Shown one piece after another: positions 21,886 through 33,317 of a DNA stretch of 64,000 nt. The translations under genes and the position numbers were made by a program. Source of the DNA: Massospora cicadina (taxonomy: Eukaryota > Entomophthoromycota > Entomophthoromycetes > Entomophthorales > Entomophthoraceae); NCBI GenBank assembly GCA_022478985.1, contig JAKSZP010012239.1, positions 17,924 to 81,923 on the forward strand, read 5' to 3'. The notes under the pieces were generated by a model. It was not told the DNA's origin. It searched no databases and saw only the letters and a program-made list of their open reading frames with translations. Within the stretch, counting starts at the first letter, position 1. Each line of letters starts with the position of its first letter.

Positions 21886-22429
21886 TTATCCAAAACAATG
21901 CTTTGTTATTGGCGATTGGCGCCATCCTGAGTCAAATAGATGAAATTGGGGACAAACATCAGTAGCATATGTGATCTAGACACTATCAGCAGCTGAAAGG
22001 AATGACACCTTTAATGAGTTTGAATGCCTTGCATTAATTTACACATGTAAACAGTTTCAGGTGTATATTCATGGAATGAACTTTAAAGTGGTGATGGACC
22101 ACTCCTTGCTGAGTTGGCTGCATAATTTATGAGAACCAGAAGGACAACTGGCCCGATGGGAATTGAGGCTGCAGGCTTATAGTTATATGATATTCCACTA
22201 AGCGGGAGCTTCTCATCAGAATGCAGATGGCTTATCAAGGTTACCAATGGTCCACGTGGTATACCAGCAAGCGGATGAGCTATTCCAGAGAATGGTCAAA
22301 GGAGAAATTGGGAGCAAGCCCCAAGAAATCCAAGGTGCACTTTGGAAAGCAATGGAAACCACCAATACTAGGGACAACAAGTTTTCAAGACAATCAATGG
22401 AAAACGATTACTATTCCTAAGAACATCAA

Positions 22430-23482
22430 AACAAGTGGCAATTGTTCAATTTGTGCATATGGTTGTGGGGCATGGAGGCCTGAGGAAGACAAACGACCAC
22501 ATTTTCCAGTACTCTTATTAAAGGTCTATCAACTGATGTAGCAGATTATCTGGCTTGCTGTGTGTAGTGCCAGTTGCACAAGCCTCACAAGAACATATCT
22601 GGATAGCAACTGTTCTGCCCTGGATTTTCCTGGAATATAGTGTCCATTGAGTGATGGGACTATTAACCAAGAGTACAAGGGGAGTCAAATACATCATAGT
22701 TGCAATATACCATCTGCCTAGATGGGTCTAGATGAAGGCCTTGGTGAAAGTGGATACTACAAGCACTGCAAAGTTTATCCTGGATCAAGTTGTATACTTC
22801 CATGGTTGTCCACAAGTCTTAATGAGCAACAATGGAACAAATTTCACATCACTCGTGATCCCAAGGTTGAATGAGATAATGGGAATCTGAGGAGTCAAAT
22901 CAGTACTTTACCATCAGGAGACAAACAGACTGGTAGAACGTGTCAATGGAATGCTGGCCGTGATGCTGAGGAAGCTAGTCACAGGGAGGACTTCTTCATG
23001 GGGAACGTACCTCATTTTGGTGATGTTTGTATATAATATAAGTTACCATATGGCAATGGAAAAAATGCTGCTCGAATTATTGTACGGAAGTAAGGCTGCA
23101 TTACCATCAATTCTATATTCAGTGGCTAAACCAACATTATGGATGAGTGCCGAGCAGTACCTGATCTGATTGTCATATATCCTGATCAAGATGCAATCTC
23201 AAGCATTTGATGCGACCTTGAAGATGAGAATCACTGAAAAAATGACAGACAATAAGAAAAAACTGGCATATCAGAATACCAAGTAGGCGAAAATGTTGCC
23301 TATTGTGATATGCATGGTTTTGGAAGATAGAAACAAGCTAGATGCATTGTGGTCAGGTCCGTTTGGGATTATTGCCAAGATGTCAATGGATGCCTATTAC
23401 ATCAAGAACCTCTTGGATATGAAGATTGTGAATTGGGTTCATGTTAAATATTTAAACCAGTGTAAAAAAGGAAAAAAATAAT
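22430..23482 (+). pseudogene. Gy-B integrase
   Basis: The zinc-binding start has VVGHGGLRKT (22455 on). The core shows GVKYIIVAIYHLPRWV, TTSTAKFILDQVVYFHGC, MSNNGTNFTSLVIPRLNEIM (second Asp now Asn) and ETNRLVERVNGML, where the catalytic Glu is kept. The downstream stretch AVMLRKLVTGRTSSWGTYL to 23169 is open. The C-terminal GPF-type module reads LWSGPFGIIAKMSMDAYYI and ends IVNWVHVKYLNQCKKGKK at 23481. Integrase joins cDNA ends to target DNA; this copy lacks at least one catalytic residue and has several stops. Confidence 0.78.
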
Positions 23483-23849
23483 AAAAAGAGTGTTCCCAAA
23501 GGACCACTGATCCAATGAGATGTTTATGTCCTGATAATTTAGTTAAATCTTAAAAGGGGATCTCTGAACCAAAATAGATGGTTAAGTCTTAAAAAATAAG
23601 ACCTCTGAACCATAAAAAACTAGTGGTCAAAGTATACCTTAGGAACCAGTTTAAGGAAAAAGGATGGACCGCAGAACAAAATGAAGGTCTTGTCCCATAT
23701 AAAAAAGAATAAAAATAATAAAAGATGATAAAAATATGGCTGGAAAAACCATTAAAAACACAAAAAAGATATATTTTTATATTTTTATATTTTTATATTT
23801 TTATATATTTTTATTGGTTATCCTCAACTCAGAGATGATTCCACCTATG
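23483..23849. repeat. A/T-rich spacer with tandem repeats
   Basis: Two imperfect copies of a roughly 45-bp unit containing CTCTGAACCA (about 23540-23630) precede an array of ATATTTTT octamers (about 23771-23815, four units plus a partial). No gene. Confidence 0.6.
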
Positions 23850-25439
23850 TCACCTTTTGTGGGAGGGAGGATTTATAGAAGTAGGGGTGAATAAATCGTC
23901 AAAATCTATGTGAGATCCAACGCTAGCATGGGCTGGACCAACTTGAAGCCAAGTTTGTTGAGCGGAGGCTGATTCCTGCAAGAATTCAATGAGGGGTAGA
24001 GAGATAGATATTGGTACTTGCCAAATGCAATACCCCGGATTGGGGAAGGAAGCAACAGAACAAGAAGAGGCAGTCAGCAAATAACCCCAAGTAATCCTGA
24101 TATGGTACTGGAGCCAGAAGATTAGTCTTGAGTGCTTTCTGATGGGCTTCATCAAGAATATTGGACATATGAGCCAGCATCAAGCAAGGGATAATAGGCA
24201 GGGGTTGCCAAATCATGCCTCCAATCAAAGTCATTGGGGGAAGGCACCAATGGGACATGCCAGAAATGAGATAGTTGTGCAGGAAGTGGACGGCATCCTG
24301 CAAATGATAATTACGAGATTCTTGAATCCAAAAGCAGAATGAGCAATGGAATCTTGGAGAGGCTGGAAGCTTTGTGGCCCAACTTAAACTAACTTGGCCA
24401 GAAAAACAAATGGCATAGGCTGCAACATCTCAATATAGGATATTTTTGAGATTGGAGGGGTTCTGAGATAAGGACCAAGTTTTGGTCACTCAGGTCCTCA
24501 ATTCTGCATAGGGGAGTTTAATATGTTCATGTTTTTGATGGCTAGTTTGGTTGACAGAACAGATGGTTTATAGAATTAGCTAAATTGGAAAAAGAACTCC
24601 AGAAGCAATTCATATCTGGTGAGGAACAATCGATCAATAGTGGAGGGCTTTGCTTCAAGAGGTTTGATGATGATTGTAGGATTATCTGCAAAAGGAGGTG
24701 AACCCACAAGAGTATCAATATCTAATTATGTAATCAGCGATAGAGGGATGATTGGTTGCAAGTTGTTTGAGACAATAGCTAATCTGGTTTTGTTGGGATG
24801 GATACAGTTTCTGGTAATTCCATGGAAGGACTGGCTACGGTTGCTTGAATAGGAGTATGAGTCCTAGGGGGACCATAGAAATGTTCCTTTGTGAAGATCA
24901 ACTAATCAATTGAAAGAGCTGAGAATCTTTATCAGACATACTGTCGAGCAGTTACAGGTACCAAGATTCCAAATTTGACATATGAGCTGGATTGGGGAGA
25001 TTATGACTTTTTTTATAGTTGACATTATTCACTTCAGTATCAATTAAGCTCTATTTTAGAAAAAAAAATTCAAAATTAATGAGATAATCTCTTCAGAAAA
25101 GCATTAAGTATGATATGAGCAAAAAGTTATTATGAGAAAATAACAAGAGTGAATATTATTGAGCATTCTTATCTGTGCTGCAAGACAAAATTGATGGCGG
25201 TGACCTCCTGTCAAGGACGAGAAGGAAGATCAGTAAATTGAGGACGCCAGACCAAAATCCTGAATATGACAATGGATTATATGCCCTGACCAGGGGGGAC
25301 TGGTTTTTGGGACTAGTATAATCATGAGTAGATTGATCTTCCCAGCATGACAGAGGGTCATAGGGACTGTGCTTAGAGGAGGCAGTAGAAAGGGTGAAGA
25401 GGAAGGTAACCGCATGCCAAAGGTTGTCATGAGCAGCAT
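23850..25439 (-). other. Antisense coding-like tract in Gy-B 3' region
   Basis: Between integrase and the 3' LTR the minus strand has the longest open stretches. 24303-23986 gives 105 codons (HMSNILDEAHQKALKTNLLA, YQDYLGLFADCLFLF) and, after one shift, 24155-23850 continues (PLIEFLQESASAQQTWLQVG) for about 150 residues in total. Upstream open pieces occur at 24440-24330 and 25439-25230. No family was recognised. Some plant gypsy elements carry an antisense ORF in this place, so a genuine accessory gene is possible; a chance antisense frame or an older insertion is equally possible. Confidence 0.35.
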
Positions 25440-25553
25440 TGAGTGCAGATTGACTGTGCTCTGCTAGAAACCAAGAAATATTTGACTTGTTGAATGAGGA
25501 AATATTCTCCTATCCTGATCCTATCCTTGCTAGAATCTAGGCAATAGAGGGTA

Positions 25554-26656
25554 TGTTTAGTGATTTTTGCCCACCTTTTCAGCCTTCTAGAATACCTGCG
25601 GATTGCTAGGGATAATTCCCAATGGCAAGTGAATTGGATATCAGTTGACCCCAATTTTGGGCTAATAATTTTTGGGTGATTTAAGGTAAATTGTCATGGT
25701 CAGATTTTTTGGAGATCAATCAAGGTGAAAGCTTAAGATCTTGTCATGCAGAGTTGCCAACAAAATAGGGGCATCTGATAGTTGATCAATGATTAACTAT
25801 CTGGTGTATCGATTGAGATCAATTGGGTTTCATCCCTGACTGATTGGGAATTTAATGAGCAAGTTGCAAGGCGACTTATGCCACATGCAACTAGAAAATT
25901 GGTCAGTTGGTTGGTGATATGCCTTAATGGGTAACAAGTCCCATTACCTAAGCAGGTCACTCACCAAATATGGTTGGTTTGATGGTATTGAGTAGAAACG
26001 TTAGGGACACGTTTTCTGAATCTGTCCGTTTTAGGTCTCAAGGATTCCCAACAGAGGAATTTTAACCAGATGGAGAATACCATCGCTGGTGAGATGATGA
26101 AGGGAAGTTCAATGGCAACGGGTGCCATTTTATGGCTGAGGTGCCAATTAGGGGTTGGGCGCTGAATTCCCTCTATAAATTTCCCTGATTATTCACATTA
26201 ACAAAATGTCAATTTTAGCAGAATTTATTGTTTTAGTTATATTCAGCTTCAGCAAATTATTGCTGTGTGCTTTAAATTAGGGATTCTTTTGTAAAATAAA
26301 GATTGAGGATCGAGGATCCTTAGAAGAGAAGCTGAATTTAGTTGGGAATTGCTGTAGACTCCGTGTGACAAGATGAAAGGCTGAAAACTTAGGAATTTGA
26401 AACTGGATCAAGTTAGGTGGATAAGGGAAGAAGTCCCTACATTTGACATCGAGAGTATTTTGAGGAGTATTACCATTCTAACGTTGGACTATAATGGGTT
26501 ATCTATCTAACTATGGGTAAAAGTCTATGTGTTATTATCAGTCAACTATCTACTATTATCCAGACAACGCAAATTGTGCACATATTGAACCTGTGTAGTT
26601 AACTCTTGAGGAACTACCGGTCTTTAACGATCATCAAAAGCCCTAAAATTTTTACA
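25554..26656 (+). repeat. Gy-B 3' LTR
   Basis: 1,103-bp copy of 16878-17984, beginning TGTTTAG and ending TTTTTACA. A purine-rich stretch, GGCAATAGAGGGTA, precedes it. A TATAAAT at 26174-26180 could be the promoter. Divergence from the 5' copy is substantial, so insertion is old. Confidence 0.85.
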
Positions 26657-28073
26657 GGTGAGATGTGTTGTCAAATTATTGACTCAAACGCAAGCAAAAT
26701 CATACTTTGTCCCTTTCCATTAAGTTTTAAAACAAATGCCTAAAACTAGGTACTGCTTCGTCCTAGAGTCCACCCTTCTCTTTGAGCCCCTAACCCTTCC
26801 AGAATTATCATGCGCCTGTCTTAACTCTGATGAGTCGATTCCCTGATGTTAGTGCATTATACTCACTATACCCATTGTAATTGCTGTTGATCAAACCTCC
26901 ATTGGGGCGTCCTTGTTCCAAAGATGATAACTTTAGTATAAATCTTCCTCTGATTATACAATAAAATATACCTTTTACCCAAATTTTAAAATGTATTTCA
27001 TATTCACAACCTGAATATATATAGTAGCTTATACTAATTATTATAAGAATCAGATAAAAATAAAACATACAGAGGACATAAGAGCATGAGGATTGAGCGA
27101 GTTTTAATAGGTAATTTTTATTTGTGCAGTATTGTGCGTTTCTGCACATTATAATAGACAAAGTTTTAAAAATGAATAGAAGGTCTTTTTGCTTTCTGTA
27201 AGCTTGGCAACCTGCATCATCTTCCTTCTAAACCTCTTATGAGTTCTTTGTGCTCAGACAAGCGAAACTCTCATATGTCCTATTTGTTTAGTACTTTAAT
27301 CAGGTACAGTCTACTTTGGCTTGACGTCATCAGAACATCATTTTCCCAAAGAAGCATAAAAAGTCATTCAATGGACACTTGGGTATGGCGGGATCCACCT
27401 GCCACCTATGATCATGGTATTGTGCTTTTCTTTGTAATTTCTTCGTCCCAAAAAAAGGGTCTTGTAATTTTAGCTGCAATTATTTAATAAATGGAGACCC
27501 CAACAAATACCGCCCTTGTTTTACAATTAGGCTCTTAAGAAAATGGAAAAGTTTTATAAAGTTCAACCTTTGCTTTCAGGGGAAACCTGTCTGTTAATAA
27601 GGGGCTAGCCTCCCTTCATTAAATAATTGTTGAAGTTTATATAGCCATAGTTGTACACATGCAGAAACCCCTATAAATACCGTTTTTAAAAACCTAATCC
27701 TCCATTTGAATGGAGCTTTTTCCATTGCCACGCCTTAACTCTTGGGAGAACTCAAGGGTTGACAAAGTTTAGCCCCAAGGGTTTAATTAGTAATTTATCT
27801 GATTATCTTTCCATTTTAGAACTTCTTTCCATGGAATTATTAAAACCCTAAGAAGAAGGGACTCTTGTCATAATAGTAATGGACAGTGATGTCCAGCCAG
27901 CTATCAGATTGGGATATGGTGCTTTTAAAACCAAAAGCGCCATTTTTAATGAAAGTTACTTATACACCAACGTGCCTTTTATAAGCTCTTATAGGGCTAG
28001 GTAAAACAATTTCAGCTTATAATAACGTCCATGAGAATCCTTGGCTAACCCTATTATGTTTTGTTGCACTTAG
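26657..28073. other. No confident gene
   Basis: AT-rich sequence without an identifiable gene. A plus-strand tract at 27240-27600 has a faint gypsy RT flavour (SSQKKG followed by PNKYRP) but is too decayed to assign. It forms the left flank of LINE-B. Confidence 0.3.
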
Positions 28074-28090
28074 GATTTGGAGGAAATTTT
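28074..28090. repeat. Target-site duplication, left copy (LINE-B)
   Basis: GATTTGGAGGAAATTTT (17 bp), identical to 33301-33317. Confidence 0.92.
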
Positions 28091-28131
28091 TTAACTAACC
28101 AAGGAAAGATGACCAGGAACGGGCATTACCA
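28091..28131 (-). other. LINE-B 3' terminal motif
   Basis: Minus strand: GGTAATGCCC then GTTCCTGGTCATCT, then TTCCTTGGTTAGTTAAAA. SINE-1 has GGTAATGTCC then GTCCCCTGGTCAGCT. This is the closest LINE-to-SINE match over the GGTAATG part. Confidence 0.72.
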
Positions 28132-28353
28132 AGTATGTGTGGAAAATGAAGATAGATAAAATTGGGCACCCCAGGGTACTCAGGTTACCCCTGTTGCCAG
28201 CGGGACTGCCATGTATGGGGGGTTGGTGCGCTACTCTGAGGGGGGTTTTACGCTATGGAGCAGGTGTGAAGGAAGGGGTCTGTGTGGAGGAAGCAAGAGT
28301 GGGAACCACGATTCTATGAGCGCCTGTTGCCTTGGCCTCATATATCCATAGAG

Positions 28354-31300
28354 CTAGGCTTGGAAGTGCTCCAGTAAGTGGACGTGGACCCTGTTGATAA
28401 CCCCATGTATGGTTGGGATGGTACCCTCGAATGCATCCAAGGCAATGGTGTGTATTGTACACATTGCAATGGGTATCATTAGGGAGTGGAGGGTAGATGG
28501 GATTGGTGATTTGATCTGGAGCGCGAGGAGGCTCTTTGATATAGAAAATTCCTGCTCGTTTTGGATCTTAAGCAGGCGCGCGACTTCCTGCCATATGGCT
28601 TTGGTTGGGGGCATGTTTCTAGGCGGTGATGTAGGGAGCCCTCCCCTCCACATACTTCGCAGGTTGCATGGAGGGAATTGGAGCAGTCCGCTGTCCTATA
28701 GGTTTTTCTCAGACAGCGCCAGGCATTGGCTCTTACCCTCAGCTGTAGGAGTGGGTGGTGCGTCATTCTCCACACTGTCTTCTGTGTGGTTAAATCATAG
28801 GGGATGTCCAACGCATCTAGGTATTCAATTCTAGCAATGGTTGGGGTCATAACAAGCATGTCTCTCTGGGGGTGGTTTTCTGAATTTCTTAATTTAAAAT
28901 GGGGGCTAGGTCGTTCCCTTCCTTGCACAGTGCCAGTGTTCTCTAAGGTCCATCCCATGTGCCAGATGGTTCAGAGGATGCATTTGAAGTGAGGGGGGGT
29001 TTCATGTGGGCCCATTGCGGTAGGGTGTTTAGCAAGGTATGATAGTAGTCTGGGTGGGCTATGTGGGTTGGTTAATTTGAGCGCCTGTGCGAAATTAATT
29101 CTCGCTGCCCTGTACCAGTGTTGTTGCGGGAGTTCTAGGGCAAGGACTTCCTTTATCCAGGTACCCAGGATGCGGTTGGCGTGGCTCTCAAAATCTATTA
29201 GTCCCATGCCTCCGCTTGAGCGTGGGCCAAATACTGTTTTCATCCATATGGGAGGATGGGATCCGGGCCACAGCCACCCTGGATGAGCGCGCGGATTGAT
29301 GTTATAAAGGTGGATGAGAAGGCGATTTCGTGGGCAGGGTGCCATAGTTATTGGGAGGACGAGTGAGTTAGCAACTACTACTCGCCCAATTAGTCCTGGT
29401 AATCTTCCCTTGAGGGAGGCGACGCGGTTGGATACCCGCTGTAGTAGGTTGCTTTCCATTGTCTTATTGGCATATCCCCCTGTTTCCAGCCATATACCAA
29501 GGTGGCGGACAGGAGTGGTGGTGGGAGGTGTTGAAAATGGTAAGATGAGTGGGTTTTTCCTTCGTATGGGGGTATGAGGTTCTGGTGTTGTAGCCCAGTT
29601 GTTAGTGTACTTGCCTAAGACAATGATTTCTATTTTCCTTTTGTTGAGTGATGCATTGCTCACCATGGAGTATTCCTCTAGGGTGCGTTCCAGCTGTCGG
29701 GCATCATTGTTGTTAGCTATACCTGCCATGAAGTCATCCACAAAGGCCAGTATCTTGACTGTTGGCTGGCCTTGTGCAGTTATGCCCAGGAGGCGTGAGT
29801 CAGTTATGCGGAGGAGTGGATCAAAACTGAAATTATACAGTAGTGGGCTGAGGGGGTCCCTTGTTTGAGCCCTCTGTGTGGTTTGATCTTGTTAGTTAGT
29901 AAGACAGGGCTGCATACAGCCATGGTTGCAGATTCTGTAAGGAGCATCGCCCAGTTTATGAATCTGAGTGGGAGTTTGAAAGCGTGTAGGCATTCCTCCA
30001 GGTATGGCCAGCTAACGCGGTCATATGCCTTTTCCTGGTCTAAGAAGACTGGGGCTCCAGTTGCTTTGGACTGACATATGCTTGCAACAGGGTGTATGTT
30101 GTTCCAGAAAGAGCGCCCTGGTATAAACCCAAACTGGTTGGGTGATAGGATGTCAGAGGCAATTGCGCTTAATCTGGCTGCTAGAATTTTTGTTAGAATT
30201 TTTGTGTCAATATTAGATAGTGCGATTGGACGCCAGTTGGCCAGGTCCAATAAAACCCTTTTTATATAAGGTTATGACATATGATTCATGGCCACCAGGT
30301 AAGAGGCGTGTTTCCAGAAAGCACTGGTTCATAGACGCCAATAGGGGGGCAATTTTTTGAAAATACTTTTTGTAATATTTGTAGGGTATCCTATCAGGCC
30401 ATGGGCATTTCCTATGTGGTGCACCGCGGATTGTATCCCAAAGCTCCTCCCCCTGTAATTAGATTTAGAATATTGTAGTTCAGCGGTGTGCTTTGTATTC
30501 CGGCGGTTTGTATAAATTTTGTGGTTTTTTGTGGGTCTGTCAGTGTATCATGGTATAATTTGGTGTAACAGCAGTGTACTTCCGCCTTGACCTCCTCAGG
30601 GTCAGTTGCCATGGTGCCGTTGGTCTTGCGTACCTGTGTGCACGTGGGCTGGTTGCCGCGGGAGTGGAATTGGCAGAAGAAATATGTCAAACATGTTTCT
30701 CCTTCCTTTATGAACTTACCTTTGTTTGATGCTTTGATTCTGTGTTGGTGCTCGAAGATGAGGGTGTTTAGTAGGGCGGCTATTTCCGCCCATTTGCATC
30801 TCCAGTTGGGGCTATAACTGGGTCTCAGAGTGTTATGCTCGAGATGGTCCATTTCCGCCAAGGTACACCTGATTGTGGATGTATTGGCGGTGTACTTACG
30901 TGATGTGATATGTTGGGTTTTGTTGATTAGTTCCTTTTTGAAATTTTCCCATGTTGCAATGGGATCTGAAGTGAATGGGGCTAAGAATTCTTGGTTTGTG
31001 GCCTCGTGTTCAATCCATTCAGTTATTTTGGGATTATTTTATGTTTTCTGGGTGTAATTTTCTCCAGGGTGACACCTGTGCGTGGGTTCAGGTTGGCAAT
31101 AACTGCACCAAAACAAGTCGGTGGTCAGAAAAATTGACTTTTTTGTTGTAAATTTGGAAATTTTTGATAATTGGGTTTGTGGAATGAGGATGTGATCAAT
31201 GCGGCTCATTGATATGAGCGTTCCCTTGCATATGTTGGGCCGTGTCATGGGAAGGAGTGGTGATCAAGGGGGGAGGGCATCCTGTAGGCCAAGGGATGCC

Positions 31301-31770
31301 TTCATTGTGCGGAATTTGATGTGTTCCAGTGGATATCCCCTGAGGTTCAGCCATTGGTCCATGTCAGGGTTATCCCAGCAGTTAAAGTCACCCAACAGGA
31401 TGGTATCTGGTGGGAGAATGAGTGTTATAATGGTTTTGAAAAATTGTTTTCTCTCAGCTGCGGTGCATGATGCATAGATGCATGCTATCAAGATTGTTTC
31501 CTCTTGGCATGTGATCGTTGCTACTAGGACGTGGCCATGAAGGTATGAAGAGGATTTTGTAATTTTTAACTTTTTGTTATTTTGGATGATCACCCCACAG
31601 TGAGATGTTCATATTAATTGTGATGGTGAGATCCTGGCTGACCAGGATCCTTCTTCCCCTTGTAGACAGTGGGTTTCTTGGATAACCAAGATGTCTACAA
31701 GGGGTTTTCACAGGAAGTCAAGCTTTTAGGCTTGGGACGTTTGAGCCCTGGCTCCCACAATGTTCAGCAT
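28354..31770 (-). pseudogene. LINE-B ORF2: endonuclease/reverse transcriptase
   Basis: Starts MLNIVGARAQTSQA. AP-endonuclease landmarks are clear: DILVIQETHCLQ (about 31692-31657), the 109-codon open block 31593-31264 with LLGDFNCWDNP (GDFN codons 31381-31392) and SRIDHILI (31209-31186). RT occupies about 30420-28970: ANWRPIALSNIDTKILTKI, FGFIPGRSFWNN, VFLDQEKAYDRVSWPYL, HRGLKQGTPS, then the catalytic box as FVDD. The C-terminal motif CEVCGGEGSLHHRLETC is present, and the frame ends HLLEHFQA at 28354. Several frameshifts. Confidence 0.87.
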
Positions 31771-31800
31771 CCCTATTGGTACTGAGGTGCCCGCGGCGCC

Positions 31801-33221
31801 TCAGGAGTGGTTGGGAGGGCCCTCTGGACCTAACCCACCGCAGCTCATTTTGGCCATGCTCCACATCTGTACTCCAACTCTCTCAGTGACAATGTCAGTT
31901 CCCTTGATCTGACTCGATTTTTGTGGAAATTGCAGTTTTTGGAATTTGCGTTATCTTTTCCCGCACATATCTCATGATGGTTTAATGCGTGGTGCTGATT
32001 GGGTTCTGTAATTTTGGGGTTTGACTTTGGAGAATTGTGCACCGCAAATTTGCCCATATTGCGGCTGATTGTTCCTCAAAGTGTGCATGATTGATGTCTC
32101 TTGGTGACTCAGTCAATTTGCTGTGAAAATTTTCAACCTGGGCATATTGTTCTGATTGGTTGGCTCAGTGTATATCCAAAATATCCTCTTGAATTTGTCT
32201 GGGGTCGATGGATGAATCCACATGTGCTGCCGCCTCAGCCGCTACCCACTTGCAGGCTTTTTGTGCCGCTTTGCATTGTTTATGTGTAACTGGGTCCATG
32301 ATGGAGTAAAGTCCATCTTTACCCCAGCGGAATGGATGGTGACCATTGGTCATTCTGGCAAAGTTTTTGTTACTTTTGTCCATGGCTTAATCACAATAGT
32401 CTTCTTCCATTAAGCCTTCCTTCATGGGGCATGCAAGTTTTTTGTGTCCCAATGAATCGCAGTGGTTGCATATAGGCGGTGCACATTCAGGTGTAACTTG
32501 GAATGCGTATGACTGTCCCCCATCTGCAAAGTGAAACTCTGCTGTGCGGGGAATCATGATAAGTCATCTTTTACTTCAGGGAATGGGTTGATCATGGCGA
32601 TAGCTTTGCCTGTGCACAGGGTTGGCATCAGGCAAAATCGTTGTAATTTGAGTTGCATAATTTCTCCATAGGCTATGAGCCCTTTGCGGAGCTCCTCCTC
32701 AATTACCTTACAAGGAAGGTTTTAGGGAGTGAGTCAAATGAGATGAACAAAGTTTTCGCTTTGTTCCATCTGGTGCGCATGGTGCGCACTATTTTTTTGC
32801 CCTTGGGAAGGGAAATTTTGACGCAGACTTTTGCTGCAGCATCCACTTCACCGGCTGTTTTGAAACCAAAAGCAATCTAGCCGCAGCCCATGTTGTTGGT
32901 GGTGACATATACCGCGTGGGGGAAAAGGGAGGGCTGTGCCTTGCATGTTTTCTCCCACAGGGCCGGGGACTCATCCCCAAGGAAGAGTCAGAGCCCATGC
33001 TCCACCTTCGAAAGGGGTTGGTTACATTAGATATACATGTATTGACCTTGTTTTATAGTAAACACCATAAACCTGGATGGTGTCTGAGTTTGTGGTTTCT
33101 TGGCGGCCTGGGTTCCTGGCCCCCCTCCAGGGCGTTTCTTGCCCTTGGGTGCACCATTTTGCGCACCTCTTGATGTGACGCTCGCCCAGGTTGTATTAGA
33201 TTTATTATTAAAATCGCCCAT
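31801..33221 (-). pseudogene. LINE-B ORF1: RNA-binding protein with CCHC knuckle
   Basis: Begins MGDFNNKSNTTWASVTSRGA, with the same W-A-S-V start style as LINE-A. A Lys/Arg/Gly/Pro-rich segment follows (GKKRPGGGPGTQAAKKPQTQ). After several frame changes the knuckle CNHCDSLGHKKLAC (C-x2-C-x4-H-x4-C) is found near 32480-32430. The C-terminal part reads ALNHHEICAGKDNANSKNCN, and the frame ends PPNHS at 31801, 30 bases before the ORF2 ATG. At 1,421 bp it matches the 1,409 bp of the LINE-A ORF1. Confidence 0.78.
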
Positions 33222-33300
33222 CTCTCCTGTGTGATTATCAAAAATTGCTGTTTGAATCAAATTGTAGTAACTAAAGTGATTGTTACGGGTAAGAAAAGCT

Positions 33301-33317
33301 GATTTGGAGGAAATTTT
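33301..33317. repeat. Target-site duplication, right copy (LINE-B)
   Basis: GATTTGGAGGAAATTTT, matching 28074-28090, immediately after the LINE-B 5' end. Confidence 0.92.

Larger units (their letters stand above)
21380..22270 (+). pseudogene. Gy-B RNase H, split by SINE-1
   Basis: The N-terminal segment (LILKYPNF, to 21560) and the catalytic segment (EFIIQNNALLLAIGAILSQ, from 21877) are separated by a SINE and its duplicated target. After it come FECLALIYTCKQFQVYIHGM, VVMDHSLLSWLHN and HQNADGLSRLP, the standard order of gypsy RNase H ending. The expected first Asp is now Asn (QNNA). It carries stops and is inactive. Confidence 0.7.
16878..26656 (+). mobile_element. Gy-B, Ty3/gypsy LTR retrotransposon
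   Basis: A 9.8 kb plus-strand element: 1.1 kb LTRs, PBS-like site, gag with CCHC knuckle, protease, RT, RNase H and integrase, all pseudogenised. Two features are unusual. A 297-bp SINE interrupts RNase H (21575-21871). Some 2.1 kb of non-pol sequence, including an antisense coding-like tract, lies between integrase and the 3' LTR. Domain order (PR-RT-RH-IN) is that of Ty3/gypsy. Its protein segments are related to Gy-A, Gy-D and Gy-F but clearly distinct. Confidence 0.85.
28091..33300 (-). mobile_element. LINE-B, complete non-LTR retrotransposon
   Basis: 5,210 bp between perfect 17-bp duplications, minus strand. It has the same plan and length as LINE-A: 5' UTR, ORF1 (33221-31801), ORF2 (31770-28354) and a 3' UTR whose end carries the shared motif. 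LINE-A and LINE-B proteins align along most of their length but differ at many residues, so they are separate subfamilies rather than recent copies. Both share 5' UTR elements (CAATCACTTT, TTTGATAATC, CACAG near the start). Frameshifts and stops show it is inactive. Confidence 0.9.

Noticed and set aside
23771..23815. ATATTTTT array as an origin or CRISPR-like repeat
   Set aside because: Simple microsatellite with no spacers; nothing supports an origin.
27240..27600. Possible gypsy RT fragment
   Set aside because: Only two weak motif resemblances, in decayed sequence; not enough to call.
28394..28834. 146-codon plus-strand ORF
   Set aside because: Lies opposite the LINE-B ORF2 C-terminus with its Cys/His motif; a shadow.
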